From Fibrobacterota bacterium (GTDB lineage Bacteria; Fibrobacterota; Chitinivibrionia; Chitinivibrionales; Chitinispirillaceae): a DNA stretch of 36,333 nt. The stretch spans positions 1-36,333 of the forward strand of contig JAEWVR010000008.1 of assembly GCA_023459055.1 (NCBI GenBank), given 5' to 3'. The notes below the pieces were generated by a model. That model saw only the letters and a program-made list of their open reading frames with translations. It made no database searches and was not told where the DNA came from. The position numbers were made by a program, and so were the translations under genes. Shown piece by piece: positions 16,189 to 24,922 of the stretch (position 1 is its first letter; each line of letters starts with the position of its first letter).

Positions 16189-19100
16189 CATTTTCTTAAT
16201 AATTCACCAACTTTTTGTGCTACATCCACCTGTTCAATCATATTACTGTGCTTGCAATTGAAATCATGAAATACCATTCCCCCCTTTACAAAATTTTCCC
16301 ATCCCCTGTAGGGATTAGGATTTCCCTTATTTTGTAATGCACGAAACATTGTAATTTCACTAAAATATGGCTCAGGTTTATATTGCTCTGCAATATAAAG
16401 ATTATTCTGTTCTATTAGCCAATACCGCAAACCATGAGGAATTGGTTTTCTTAGTTTTCTATATAATTCACATGTTAATCGTTTACGGGCATCACTAATT
16501 CTACAAGTTATACTATGAGCTATTTTTTTTATAATTGGTTTTCTTTTTTTAATTGAATTTGAATTTTTGGGAAGCCTATTTACAACATACGGGCAACCAC
16601 TATCCATCATTAATAAAAAGTTCACATTCTCGCCCTGAGCTATTAATTTCTGTGCAATTTCAAAAGCAACTAACCCCCCCATTGATCCGCCACCTAACAA
16701 AAATGGACCGTGAGATTGCACCTGGAATATTTCCTGAATGTAGCATTCGGCCATTTGCTGAACAGAACTAAACGGTTTAGTAATCCCATCTAATCCACGA
16801 CACTGAATTCCATAAAGTGGCTGCTCCGGTTCCAAATATGGTACAAATTTATTATAGTGCAATACATTTCCTCCAACTCCATGTACGCAAAAAAACGGAG
16901 TTCTATTACCTGTTGGTTTAATCGGTACTACATACTTTAAAGAATCAAATGTTGTGTGTTCTACGGTATCCTTCTTTATCTGTTTAAACTGATCTGGAAA
17001 TTTCTCCAGGATAAGATTGCTTAATGCATCAATTGACGGAGAGGTAAAGAGTGTTGCGAGTGTCAGGTTGATATTCAGTTGTTTCTGCATTTTCGAAAAC
17101 ATCTGAACTGCTAACAGAGAATCACCACCCAACTCAAAAAAGTTGCTTGAAACAGAAAAATCATCTGTACCCAGTACCTCTTTCCAGATACCTTTTAAAA
17201 CAGTCTGAATTCTTGCTTTTGGAGTCTCAGGTTCCTTTGACCCGGCTTCATCTGTTTGCGATACATCATTGGGTACATCTAATGTATCCATTTGAGGATT
17301 TTGTATGTTGGATATACCCATTCCATTATAAACATGTTGAACCGGATCAATCCAGTGTCGCTTTTCGTCAAACTGGTATGTCGGAATCGGGATGCGCCGG
17401 CGATTTTCGTTTGGACATGCTGCCTGCCAGTTAATTTTCAAACCGTGCTGCCACAATTGACAGAATGATGACAAAACAAACGCAGTATCGGCAATGACTA
17501 CCTTCGGTTGACGAATTGATGAAAATGTCAGAACCTGCCTGGTGTTGTCATTCCCTTTTTGACCATTCAGGGCAGATGCAGTTCTGCTTACCAGCGTGCA
17601 TAATGTATTTGACGGGCCGATTTCAATAAATATCCGGTATCCATCATTAAGTAGTGTTGTAACGCCGTCAGCGAACTGAACGGTATTGCGGATGTGCTTA
17701 CCCCAATACGAAGGATCGCATGCTTCATCATTTTTAATCCACGTGCCTGTTACATTTGAAACAAATGGAATTGATGGTGCCTGACGTTTAAACTTTGAAA
17801 CGAAGTCTGCAAACGGCCCAACCGCTCCAGCCATCAAATCACTATGAAATGCGTGTGATGTATGAAGTAGCCTGCACTCAATCTGCTGCTCCTGAAGTCT
17901 GCTTTGAAATATTTGAAGATTTTCTTCTGTACCGGCAACAACACAAAGATCAGGGCTGTTGACTAACGCAAGTTCAAGTGTCGAATCAAGCATTGGCCGG
18001 ATGTCGTTTGCAGATTTACTGATACTAAGCATTTTGCCTGATGGCTGTGCGTACATTAATTTAGCGCGCTCAGAAATTATTGCTATTGTATCATCAAGGG
18101 AAAATACTCCCGAAATACATGCCGCGATATATTCACCGATGCTGTGTCCGATCATTGCTGATGGTTTAATGCCAAGTGTTTCCCAGTATTTTACGAGTGA
18201 ATATTCAATAGTGAATAGTGCGGGTTGTGTAATATCAGTCTGCTGAAGCAGCGCACTGTTTGACTCGTTATCGGTAAAAATTATTTCTCTGAGGTCTTTC
18301 TCTGTATGCTTTTTAAACTGCTCAGAACAGTAATCAAATGCAGTTTTAAATACCGGTATATCGTTGTAAAGATCCTTTGCCATGTTTACATACTGAGATC
18401 CCTGCCCACTGAACATAAAGACAATTCGTTCCGATTCATTAAGCGAGACTTTGGTAAATGAGTCTTTTTCTGAAATGCGGATAAACTGTTCTATCGCATT
18501 TTGTGTTGAATCTGCAACAACAAATTGACGATATGGGAAGTGCTGTCTGCCGTACTGCAATGTGTATGCAATATCCGCAACAGCATCTGTAGTAGCAGGA
18601 AGGTATGATGTAAATACTTTTGCAATTTTCTTTATGGATCCCTGTGAACGGGCTGATACGGGAAACATGAAATACTTTGATTTTGAAGGCTGAGTCTGAA
18701 CTCTTGGTGGTTCTTCAACAATCATGTGCGCATTGGTACCGCCAACACCAAGACTGCTTACACCGGCAATTCTGCGAGCATTGTCAGGGACATTCCACTC
18801 TTTTAATGCATCTACTACATAAAAAGGCGTCTTTTCCAGTTCAAGCAGCGGATTCGGTTGTGAAAAATGAACTGTTTGCGGTAACTTTTTGTGATACAAC
18901 GCAAGCGTTGTTTTTATAAGGCCGGCAATTCCGGCAGCAGCGTCCAGATGACCAATAGACGCTTTTACCGATCCGATACCACAATATCCGGTTGCATTTG
19001 TATAGTGACGATATGCTTTTGTCAAGGCTGTAATTTCGACCGGGTCACCGAGAGGTGTTCCTGTTCCGTGAGTCTCCACATACGATACATCAGATGCATT

Positions 19101-20021
19101 GACAGATGCGATGTCAAGCGCACTGGTAATAACATCAGTTTGCCCATCAACGCCAGGTGCTGTATACCCGGCTTTCAGCGAACCATCGTTGTTGATTGCT
19201 GAACCTCTGATCACTGCATAGATATGATCATTGTCCTGTATTGCATCCTGTAAACGTTTAAGAACTACAATACCGCATCCTTCACCAAACAGTGTTCCAT
19301 TTGCTTTTGCGTCAAACGGCCGACATACTCCATCAGGTGAACGGATATCTGCATCACCAACAACATAGCCATTCCACCATGGAATTTGTAAACTGACACC
19401 TCCAGCGAGAGCCATATCACATTGATATGTCAGCAAACTCTGACAAGCAAGATGTGTTGCAACAAGTGATGTGGAGCAGGCTGTCTGTACAGTCATGCTT
19501 GGTCCGGTTAGATTGAATTTATATGAGAGTCTTGTAGCCAGATAATCTTTATCACTGCTGAATAACGTTTGTAATTCAAAGTAGTTTTTTAACACGCCGG
19601 GATTATTGATTACATTATTTAATAGATAAAAATTCAGATTACTGCCGCCAAACACGGCAACCGGAAATTTGATTGCGCTTACATCGTATCCTGCGGATTC
19701 AATCGCTTCCCAGCCACATTGAAGAAACAGGCGTTGCTGCGGATCCATTATAGCGGCATCTTTAGGAGAAAAACCAAAGAACTGCGCATCAAACAGTTCC
19801 GGATCGGAAATGCGACCGCCTCTACGTATATATTTGGGGTTATTTATAACATCCTCGGGTACACCGGCTTTACGGGCATCATCAAGAGATACCGTGCCAA
19901 CGCAATCCCGTCCCTGTACCAGATTATCCCAGAATTCCTGCACATTTTTCGCCATCGGAAATCTGCACGCCATCCCGATAATGGCGATTCCATCAAGAGT
20001 ATCGTTGTTTTGTTCGTCCAT
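16185..20021 (-). CDS. Type I polyketide synthase module: KS-AT-ACP-TE
   Basis: 1278 residues. The ketosynthase (about 10-435) has C182 in T-A-C-S-T-S-L, H318 in H-G-T-G-T and H358 in K-x-x-x-G-H. The acyltransferase (about 530-840) has nucleophile S627 in G-H-S-I-G-E and a H-A-F-H-S element (723-727), the form usually linked to malonyl-CoA. The carrier domain has S968 in L-G-G-D-S. The thioesterase (about 1040-1275) has S1113 in G-G-S-M-G-G, D1140 and H1258. No ketoreductase, dehydratase or enoylreductase is present, so one unreduced two-carbon extension and release is expected. The gene lies downstream of the serine NRPS on the same strand, so this module is a natural acceptor of a peptidyl chain and, having the only TE, the likely last step. 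There is no clear ribosome site before ATG 20021. Confidence 0.95.
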   Translation of the reverse strand: MDEQNNDTLDGIAIIGMACRFPMAKNVQEFWDNLVQGRDCVGTVSLDDARKAGVPEDVINNPKYIRRGGRISDPELFDAQFFGFSPKDAAIMDPQQRLFLQCGWEAIESAGYDVSAIKFPVAVFGGSNLNFYLLNNVINNPGVLKNYFELQTLFSSDKDYLATRLSYKFNLTGPSMTVQTACSTSLVATHLACQSLLTYQCDMALAGGVSLQIPWWNGYVVGDADIRSPDGVCRPFDAKANGTLFGEGCGIVVLKRLQDAIQDNDHIYAVIRGSAINNDGSLKAGYTAPGVDGQTDVITSALDIASVNASDVSYVETHGTGTPLGDPVEITALTKAYRHYTNATGYCGIGSVKASIGHLDAAAGIAGLIKTTLALYHKKLPQTVHFSQPNPLLELEKTPFYVVDALKEWNVPDNARRIAGVSSLGVGGTNAHMIVEEPPRVQTQPSKSKYFMFPVSARSQGSIKKIAKVFTSYLPATTDAVADIAYTLQYGRQHFPYRQFVVADSTQNAIEQFIRISEKDSFTKVSLNESERIVFMFSGQGSQYVNMAKDLYNDIPVFKTAFDYCSEQFKKHTEKDLREIIFTDNESNSALLQQTDITQPALFTIEYSLVKYWETLGIKPSAMIGHSIGEYIAACISGVFSLDDTIAIISERAKLMYAQPSGKMLSISKSANDIRPMLDSTLELALVNSPDLCVVAGTEENLQIFQSRLQEQQIECRLLHTSHAFHSDLMAGAVGPFADFVSKFKRQAPSIPFVSNVTGTWIKNDEACDPSYWGKHIRNTVQFADGVTTLLNDGYRIFIEIGPSNTLCTLVSRTASALNGQKGNDNTRQVLTFSSIRQPKVVIADTAFVLSSFCQLWQHGLKINWQAACPNENRRRIPIPTYQFDEKRHWIDPVQHVYNGMGISNIQNPQMDTLDVPNDVSQTDEAGSKEPETPKARIQTVLKGIWKEVLGTDDFSVSSNFFELGGDSLLAVQMFSKMQKQLNINLTLATLFTSPSIDALSNLILEKFPDQFKQIKKDTVEHTTFDSLKYVVPIKPTGNRTPFFCVHGVGGNVLHYNKFVPYLEPEQPLYGIQCRGLDGITKPFSSVQQMAECYIQEIFQVQSHGPFLLGGGSMGGLVAFEIAQKLIAQGENVNFLLMMDSGCPYVVNRLPKNSNSIKKRKPIIKKIAHSITCRISDARKRLTCELYRKLRKPIPHGLRYWLIEQNNLYIAEQYKPEPYFSEITMFRALQNKGNPNPYRGWENFVKGGMVFHDFNCKHSNMIEQVDVAQKVGELLRKC

Positions 20022-20420
20022 ATATCGATCAACTTTTAAAAAGGTTTATACCTGGTTGTGATTCGAAAAACATTCACCATTCCCAATTTCTTATTAGTCG
20101 TTTACAAACCACACTTTTTATATTAGTAATCTCATCGGTTTTGACATCCTGATACCTTGTACTTCTCTGTGTTCTCTGTGGTTTATCCAAATCAGTCTTA
20201 TAAAACAATGCTATATGTAACTGATTAATAATTATAGTGTAACAGATTTATATACAAGGTTTTTTATTAACCACAGAGGACACTGAGAACACAGAGGGAA
20301 GAAAACTTAATAGATAAGTTTTCTTGTCTGCGTATCAGGTTACTTTATAGTTAATTATCCTATATATAACCATTTATCAATACAAGTTGCAACTCACAAT
20401 CTACAATTCATCATTCGCAA
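20022..20420. other. Gap between PKS and NRPS genes, holding repeat arms
   Basis: 399 bp with no supported gene. It contains two CCACAGAG-type repeat arms (20165-20183 and 20269-20296) in inverted orientation. Because both flanking genes are on the minus strand, this gap may separate them into two transcripts or carry a read-through region. I see no clear terminator. Confidence 0.5.
20165..20296. repeat. Dispersed inverted repeat, second locus of the CCACAGAG family
   Basis: The left arm CTCTGTGTTCTCTGTGGTT (20165-20183) is identical to the right arm at 12978-12996. The right arm starts AACCACAGAGGACACTGAG and ends AACACAGAG (20269-20296), a form with an internal 9-bp insertion relative to the other arms. 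The arms enclose about 85 bp with no coding potential. Confidence 0.8.
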
Positions 20421-22367
20421 TTACAATTTCTTTTTTAACCATCTCATCTGATTTGTCATTTTTTTCTGCATTTGAATACGGTCTGAATGTTCAGTGCTAC
20501 TAGTTGATTCGGTAGTTGAACTGTTTTTTACAGCTAGTGATAGTGTTCTGACTGTTGGATTTTCAAATAACGAAACAATCGATACCTGTTTTGAAATTGT
20601 ATTCTGAACGGTATTGATAATCATACCGGCTATCAGTGATGTTCCACCAAGCTCAAAAAAATTGTCATCAATACCTACCGGTTCAAGGTTAAGGTGTGAT
20701 TCCCAGATTGATGCAATTTTCTGTTCTATTTCTGATTCGGGTGCTTTATACAACTGTTGAAGTAATGGCCGGTCGGTTTTTGGTTCGGGCAGCGCCTTTT
20801 TACTAACCTTGCCATTGGCATTAAGTGGAAAGGAGTCGAGTTTTACAAATTTTGATGGAACCATATATTCCGGAAGATGTTTTGCAATATATTTACGTAA
20901 ATCACTGACTGGTATGGCTTCAAATTCTGCAAGCAGATATCCGACCAGAATTTTTTCCGATTTGTCAGCAGTTTCTTTTGCGACAACAACTGCAGCTTTT
21001 ACGCCATCAAAGCTGCAAATGGTCTTTTCAATCTCGCCGGGTTCAATTCTGAATCCCCTGATTTTCACCTGATCATCAACTCTGCCAAGATACTCAATCG
21101 CACCATCATCAAGGTACCGGCAAATGTCTCCAGTTTTGTATAGTTGCGCATGTGGCTTGTTTGAGAAGCAATCCTTGATAAATTTCGATGCTGTCAGCTC
21201 CTGTCTGTTAAGATACCCTCTTGCGACTCCAATACCACCGATATGAAGTTCACCGGGTTCACCTACTGGAACCTGATTCATTTTCTCATCAAGAATGTAG
21301 ATCCTGATATTTGCAATAGGTTTTCCAATCGGTACAATTTTACGTGAATCGTTTCGTATACATTTCCACCAGGTAACATCAACAGCCGCTTCGGTCGGAC
21401 CATATAGATTGAAAAGATCACAGGTGCATTTTGAAAAAAACTGTTCCTGAAGCACATACGGGAGTGCCTCACCGCTGCAAATAACACGCCGTAACGATTG
21501 AAGACGTGAGAGGTGTTCTGTTTCAAGAAAAATCTGCAGCATTGATGGGACAAAATGGATCGTTGTAATCTTCTCATTCAGTATTAAATTGTAAATGTAT
21601 TGCGGGTCACGATGCCCATCAGGCAGGGCAATTACCAGTCGGGCTCCGGTGATCAGTGGCCAGAAAAATTCCCATACTGAAACATCAAAACTGTACGGCG
21701 TTTTCTGAATGATTACATCAGTATCGTTTAACGAAAAGCAATCCTGCATCCAGAGTAACCGGTTGACAATTCCGGCATGCGTATTTATTGCCCCTTTTGG
21801 TATTCCTGTTGATCCGGATGTATAAATCACATACGCTGCATTTTCGCATGATGCAACAGGAGACAAGTTATCTCCAGAATACGCTTTTAACCAGTCATCG
21901 GATAATGTAAAACTGATCGCGTTTTTGACACTTGAAAACGTGTTTTTATATGAAGGCTGCACAATAATATTCTCAAGCTGCGCATCACTGACAATAAACT
22001 GTTTTCGTTCATCTGGAAAGTCCGGATCTATAGGAAGATAGGCGCCACCGGCTTTTAGAATTGCCATGAGCGAAATTACCATTTCGAAGGAGCGATCAAA
22101 ACAGACACCAACAACCGATTCTTTTGTAACACCGCATTCCCGCAGTTTGTGTGCCAGTTGATTTGCGTACCGGTTTACCTGATCATAGGTCAGGGTATTC
22201 GCTGCAAATTTCAACGCAATAGTGTCCGGCGTTTTACATGTTTGTTTTTCAAACAATTCACTAAGGGTGATGTTTAAAAAATAATCTTTATCGGTTTGGT
22301 TCCATGATGATGACACAGCACGGCTGTTTGATGGTGATTCGATGGTTTTTGTTTCAGCAATAGACAT
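20421..22367 (-). CDS. NRPS adenylation-carrier didomain, predicted serine-activating
   Basis: 648 residues: adenylation domain about 35-525, carrier domain about 540-610 with S577 in L-G-G-T-S. Core motifs are all present: A3 Y-T-S-G-S-T-G-I-P-K-G, A5 N-L-Y-G-P-T-E-A-A-V-D, A7 Y-K-T-G-D, A10 N-G-K520-V. Reading the binding pocket by GrsA alignment gives D228 V229 W232 H271 I296 S298 L321 V329 D330 K520, i.e. DVWHISLVDK, very close to the known serine codes (DVWH-x-S-L-x-D). There is no condensation domain, so it acts as a starter unit or donates Ser in trans. The C-terminal tail, ending D-R-I-Q-M-Q-K-K and a Lys-rich stretch, resembles the tail of the glycine NRPS and may be a docking element. 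ATG 22367 has a GAGAA ribosome site. Confidence 0.93.
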   Translation of the reverse strand: MSIAETKTIESPSNSRAVSSSWNQTDKDYFLNITLSELFEKQTCKTPDTIALKFAANTLTYDQVNRYANQLAHKLRECGVTKESVVGVCFDRSFEMVISLMAILKAGGAYLPIDPDFPDERKQFIVSDAQLENIIVQPSYKNTFSSVKNAISFTLSDDWLKAYSGDNLSPVASCENAAYVIYTSGSTGIPKGAINTHAGIVNRLLWMQDCFSLNDTDVIIQKTPYSFDVSVWEFFWPLITGARLVIALPDGHRDPQYIYNLILNEKITTIHFVPSMLQIFLETEHLSRLQSLRRVICSGEALPYVLQEQFFSKCTCDLFNLYGPTEAAVDVTWWKCIRNDSRKIVPIGKPIANIRIYILDEKMNQVPVGEPGELHIGGIGVARGYLNRQELTASKFIKDCFSNKPHAQLYKTGDICRYLDDGAIEYLGRVDDQVKIRGFRIEPGEIEKTICSFDGVKAAVVVAKETADKSEKILVGYLLAEFEAIPVSDLRKYIAKHLPEYMVPSKFVKLDSFPLNANGKVSKKALPEPKTDRPLLQQLYKAPESEIEQKIASIWESHLNLEPVGIDDNFFELGGTSLIAGMIINTVQNTISKQVSIVSLFENPTVRTLSLAVKNSSTTESTSSTEHSDRIQMQKKMTNQMRWLKKKL

Positions 22368-22505
22368 AAAGATTCTCTTTTTAATTGTGAACGAATATGA
22401 AAACGGTAACGGCTCAATAGTTATTTTTTCCTGTACACAACAAAAATACTATTCCTTCCAAAAAGTTATTCTCTAAGATGTATCAGCAATCTGTTGAGAC
22501 TAACA

Positions 22506-22583
22506 ATTAGCAAGTATACATTAAATAATCAATAAGTATACATATTTCAAAAATATTATGCTATTCTTATTAGCACGTATACA
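22506..22583. promoter_or_regulatory. Candidate operator: repeated GTATAC sites between divergent biosynthetic operons
   Basis: AAGTATACAT occurs at 22512-22521 and again at 22534-22543, exactly 22 bp apart. A third GTATAC is at 22577-22582. The outer two sites extend to ATTAGCAAGTATACA (22506-22520) and ATTAGCACGTATACA (22569-22583), 63 bp apart. These spacings are about two and six helical turns, so the sites face the same side. They lie in the 297-bp region between the serine NRPS (leftward) and the AsnB operon (rightward), where a shared regulator would bind. The regulator is not in this window and no promoter hexamers are certain. Confidence 0.55.
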
Positions 22584-22664
22584 AAAAAAGAGTATCTTGA
22601 GCTGATTGAAATGTATTAAATTTAAGATAATCAACCAAACTGATCCAAATCATGGAGCACTGCT

Positions 22665-24656
22665 ATGTGTGGAATTGCTGGTATATTTAGGAATCCGGGA
22701 GTAGGCAGGTCTGACAAAAGGGACCTTTTAAAGGGAATGATTTCACCGCTGGGACACCGTGGCCCTGACGGGTGGGGTATCTACTGCTCTGAAAATATTG
22801 CACTTGGACATACTCGTTTGTCAATAATTGATCTAAAGGGTGGAAATCAGCCCTTTATTACTGACAGATATGTGCTCTCTTATAATGGAGAGATCTATAA
22901 CTATGTCGAATTGCGTGCAATACTCAGGCAAAAAGGTGTCACTTTTGTTTCGTCAAGCGACACTGAAGTGCTTATTAAAACAATTGAAGTATTCGGCTTT
23001 GATGGGATAAAGTTATTTAACGGACAATTTGCCTTTCTGTTATGGGACAAAAAACAAAATATCCTGATGGCGGGAAGAGACCGGTTTGGTGAACGGCCGC
23101 TCTATGTGCTTCCCCGCAACGGTGCTGTATTTTTTTCATCAGAGATGAAATCATTTGACTGCTTACCTGGATTTCAGCGGGAATATGATCCGGAGATGCT
23201 CCTTGAACATGGACTTTTATGGAATACATTACAGGATCAGACTGTCTGGAAAAATATCCGTTCAGTTGAACCGGGGACGTATGAGTTGTTTTCTGTAAAC
23301 GATAATACTCATTCTGTAAGTAGGTATTATTCTCTTGGTGAATCGGTAAATACCTTTGCAATACCATCAACAATCGACGATGCTGAAGAACGTTTACGGG
23401 AGTTGCTTGATCAATCGGTGCGTCTGAGATTACGAAGTGATGTTCCGGTAGGTGTATATATCAGTGGTGGAATAGATTCATCAGTTATCGCCGCGATTAC
23501 ATCATCGATACAGGCAGATAAATTTAAAACATTTTCAATCAAGTTCCAGGATGCTCAGTACGATGAAAGCAGCTTTCAGAATGAGATGGTGAAACAGCTC
23601 GGTTCAGATCATGCCAGTGTGGAAATCAGCTACGATTCAGTAAAGAATAATTTTGCTGATGCAGTATACCATTTCGAAAGACCGGTTTTCAGAACTGCAC
23701 CGACGCCGCTTTTCCTTTTGTCAAAACTGGTACGGGAGTGCGGTATTAAAGTAGTACTTACCGGTGAAGCATCCGATGAGATTCTTTTCGGGTATGATTC
23801 CTTTAAAGAATTAAAACTGATCAAGTTCTGGCAAAAACAGCCGTTATCACAGTTACGACCTTTACTTATCAAGAAACTGTATCCGCATCTTGTTCACTAT
23901 GCAGACTCAACACAGTTTGGTTTGATGAAAACCTATTACGAGGAGTTTTTGAATGCATGTGATAATGAACTTGCTGCATCGGCAATAAGGGTCGCAAACA
24001 ACATGATGGTATCGAATGCAATCAGTAAAGATACCGGAGTTGTTTTTAATAAAGAAAAAATACTGTCTCGTCTCAGGAAGATGCTTCCTGTAAATTACTC
24101 CGTATTTTCAGACTTACAGAAGAACCAGTTTGTCGAAATGCGTTCGCTTCTCAGCGGTTACCTGCTATCATCACAGGGTGACAGAATGACAATGTCGCAT
24201 AGTGTTGAGGGCAGATATCCATTTCTTGACCATAACCTGATAGAAGAGATATTTTACTGGCCGGATAAGTACAAACTGTTTAGCTTTGAACAGAAGCATG
24301 TATTACGTCGTGCATACACACACAGAATTCCGGAATCGATAATAAAACGCCCAAAGCTTCCGTATCAGGCACCGGATATAAAGTCATTTGTCCGTACAAA
24401 CGGGATGGAAGAACCGGCATCTGAATTTCTTTCAGATTCAAAGATTAAAGAATACGGTGTTTTCGATCCCAAATTTGTTGAACGGTTTACCCGCAAATTC
24501 AGTCAGGGTGTCCGGGAGCAGTATGGATACAGGGATAATATGATGTTTACTTTCCTGTTGTCATCACAGCTTGCACTATACTGGGCAAAGAATCCACGGC
24601 GGTATAATTTACAGGAAGAAAAAAACGTAGTCGATGTTGACGATTACACTACATAA
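22665..24656 (+). CDS. asnB: AsnB-type glutamine-dependent amidotransferase (asparagine synthetase family)
   Basis: 663 residues. Cys2 after the initiator (M-C-G-I-A-G-I-F) is the N-terminal nucleophile of class II glutaminases, and R-G-P-D-G and N-G-E-I-Y-N complete the glutamine site. The synthetase half has the PP-loop S267-G-G-I-D-S-S. The family hydrolyses glutamine and transfers ammonia to an adenylated carboxylate. In polysaccharide loci (for example WbpS of Pseudomonas O-antigens) AsnB homologues amidate uronic acids; in NRPS loci they amidate peptides or carrier-bound acids. Here it is first in an operon with a carrier protein, so either role fits. It is separated from the carrier gene by only 11 nt. 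It could also serve ordinary asparagine synthesis, but that location would be unusual. Confidence 0.95.
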   Translation: MCGIAGIFRNPGVGRSDKRDLLKGMISPLGHRGPDGWGIYCSENIALGHTRLSIIDLKGGNQPFITDRYVLSYNGEIYNYVELRAILRQKGVTFVSSSDTEVLIKTIEVFGFDGIKLFNGQFAFLLWDKKQNILMAGRDRFGERPLYVLPRNGAVFFSSEMKSFDCLPGFQREYDPEMLLEHGLLWNTLQDQTVWKNIRSVEPGTYELFSVNDNTHSVSRYYSLGESVNTFAIPSTIDDAEERLRELLDQSVRLRLRSDVPVGVYISGGIDSSVIAAITSSIQADKFKTFSIKFQDAQYDESSFQNEMVKQLGSDHASVEISYDSVKNNFADAVYHFERPVFRTAPTPLFLLSKLVRECGIKVVLTGEASDEILFGYDSFKELKLIKFWQKQPLSQLRPLLIKKLYPHLVHYADSTQFGLMKTYYEEFLNACDNELAASAIRVANNMMVSNAISKDTGVVFNKEKILSRLRKMLPVNYSVFSDLQKNQFVEMRSLLSGYLLSSQGDRMTMSHSVEGRYPFLDHNLIEEIFYWPDKYKLFSFEQKHVLRRAYTHRIPESIIKRPKLPYQAPDIKSFVRTNGMEEPASEFLSDSKIKEYGVFDPKFVERFTRKFSQGVREQYGYRDNMMFTFLLSSQLALYWAKNPRRYNLQEEKNVVDVDDYTT

Positions 24657-24667
24657 GGGAGGATCGT

Positions 24668-24922
24668 ATGGCTGGCAATTCAGAGGTACAGGAAAAGCTG
24701 CTTCAGTTTATCTGTCGCAATTATATTGTTGATAGAGAAGATATTATCCTTGATCAATCGCTTGTTGATCAGGGAATCATTGATTCTTTTGGTTTGGTAG
24801 AGATTTCCGGATTTTTCAAAACAGAATTCAATCTTGCTGTTGCAGAAAACGAGATGACCAGAGCTAATTTCGGATCAGTACTCAAAATGGTTGACTTTGT
24901 AAAAAGGAAGACGGAAGTATGA
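24668..24922 (+). CDS. Stand-alone acyl (or peptidyl) carrier protein
   Basis: 84 residues with the phosphopantetheine site I-I-D-S40-F-G-L-V-E-I and the expected four-helix spacing. The strong ribosome site AAGGGAGGA (24655-24663) begins at the stop codon of the preceding gene, so the two are probably translated together. Its stop overlaps the start of the next gene as ATGA, coupling it to the PP-loop enzyme. It differs from the fatty-acid AcpP (no D-S-L-D), so it is likely dedicated to this pathway and may carry the substrate of its neighbours. No phosphopantetheinyl transferase is in the window. Confidence 0.93.
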   Translation: MAGNSEVQEKLLQFICRNYIVDREDIILDQSLVDQGIIDSFGLVEISGFFKTEFNLAVAENEMTRANFGSVLKMVDFVKRKTEV

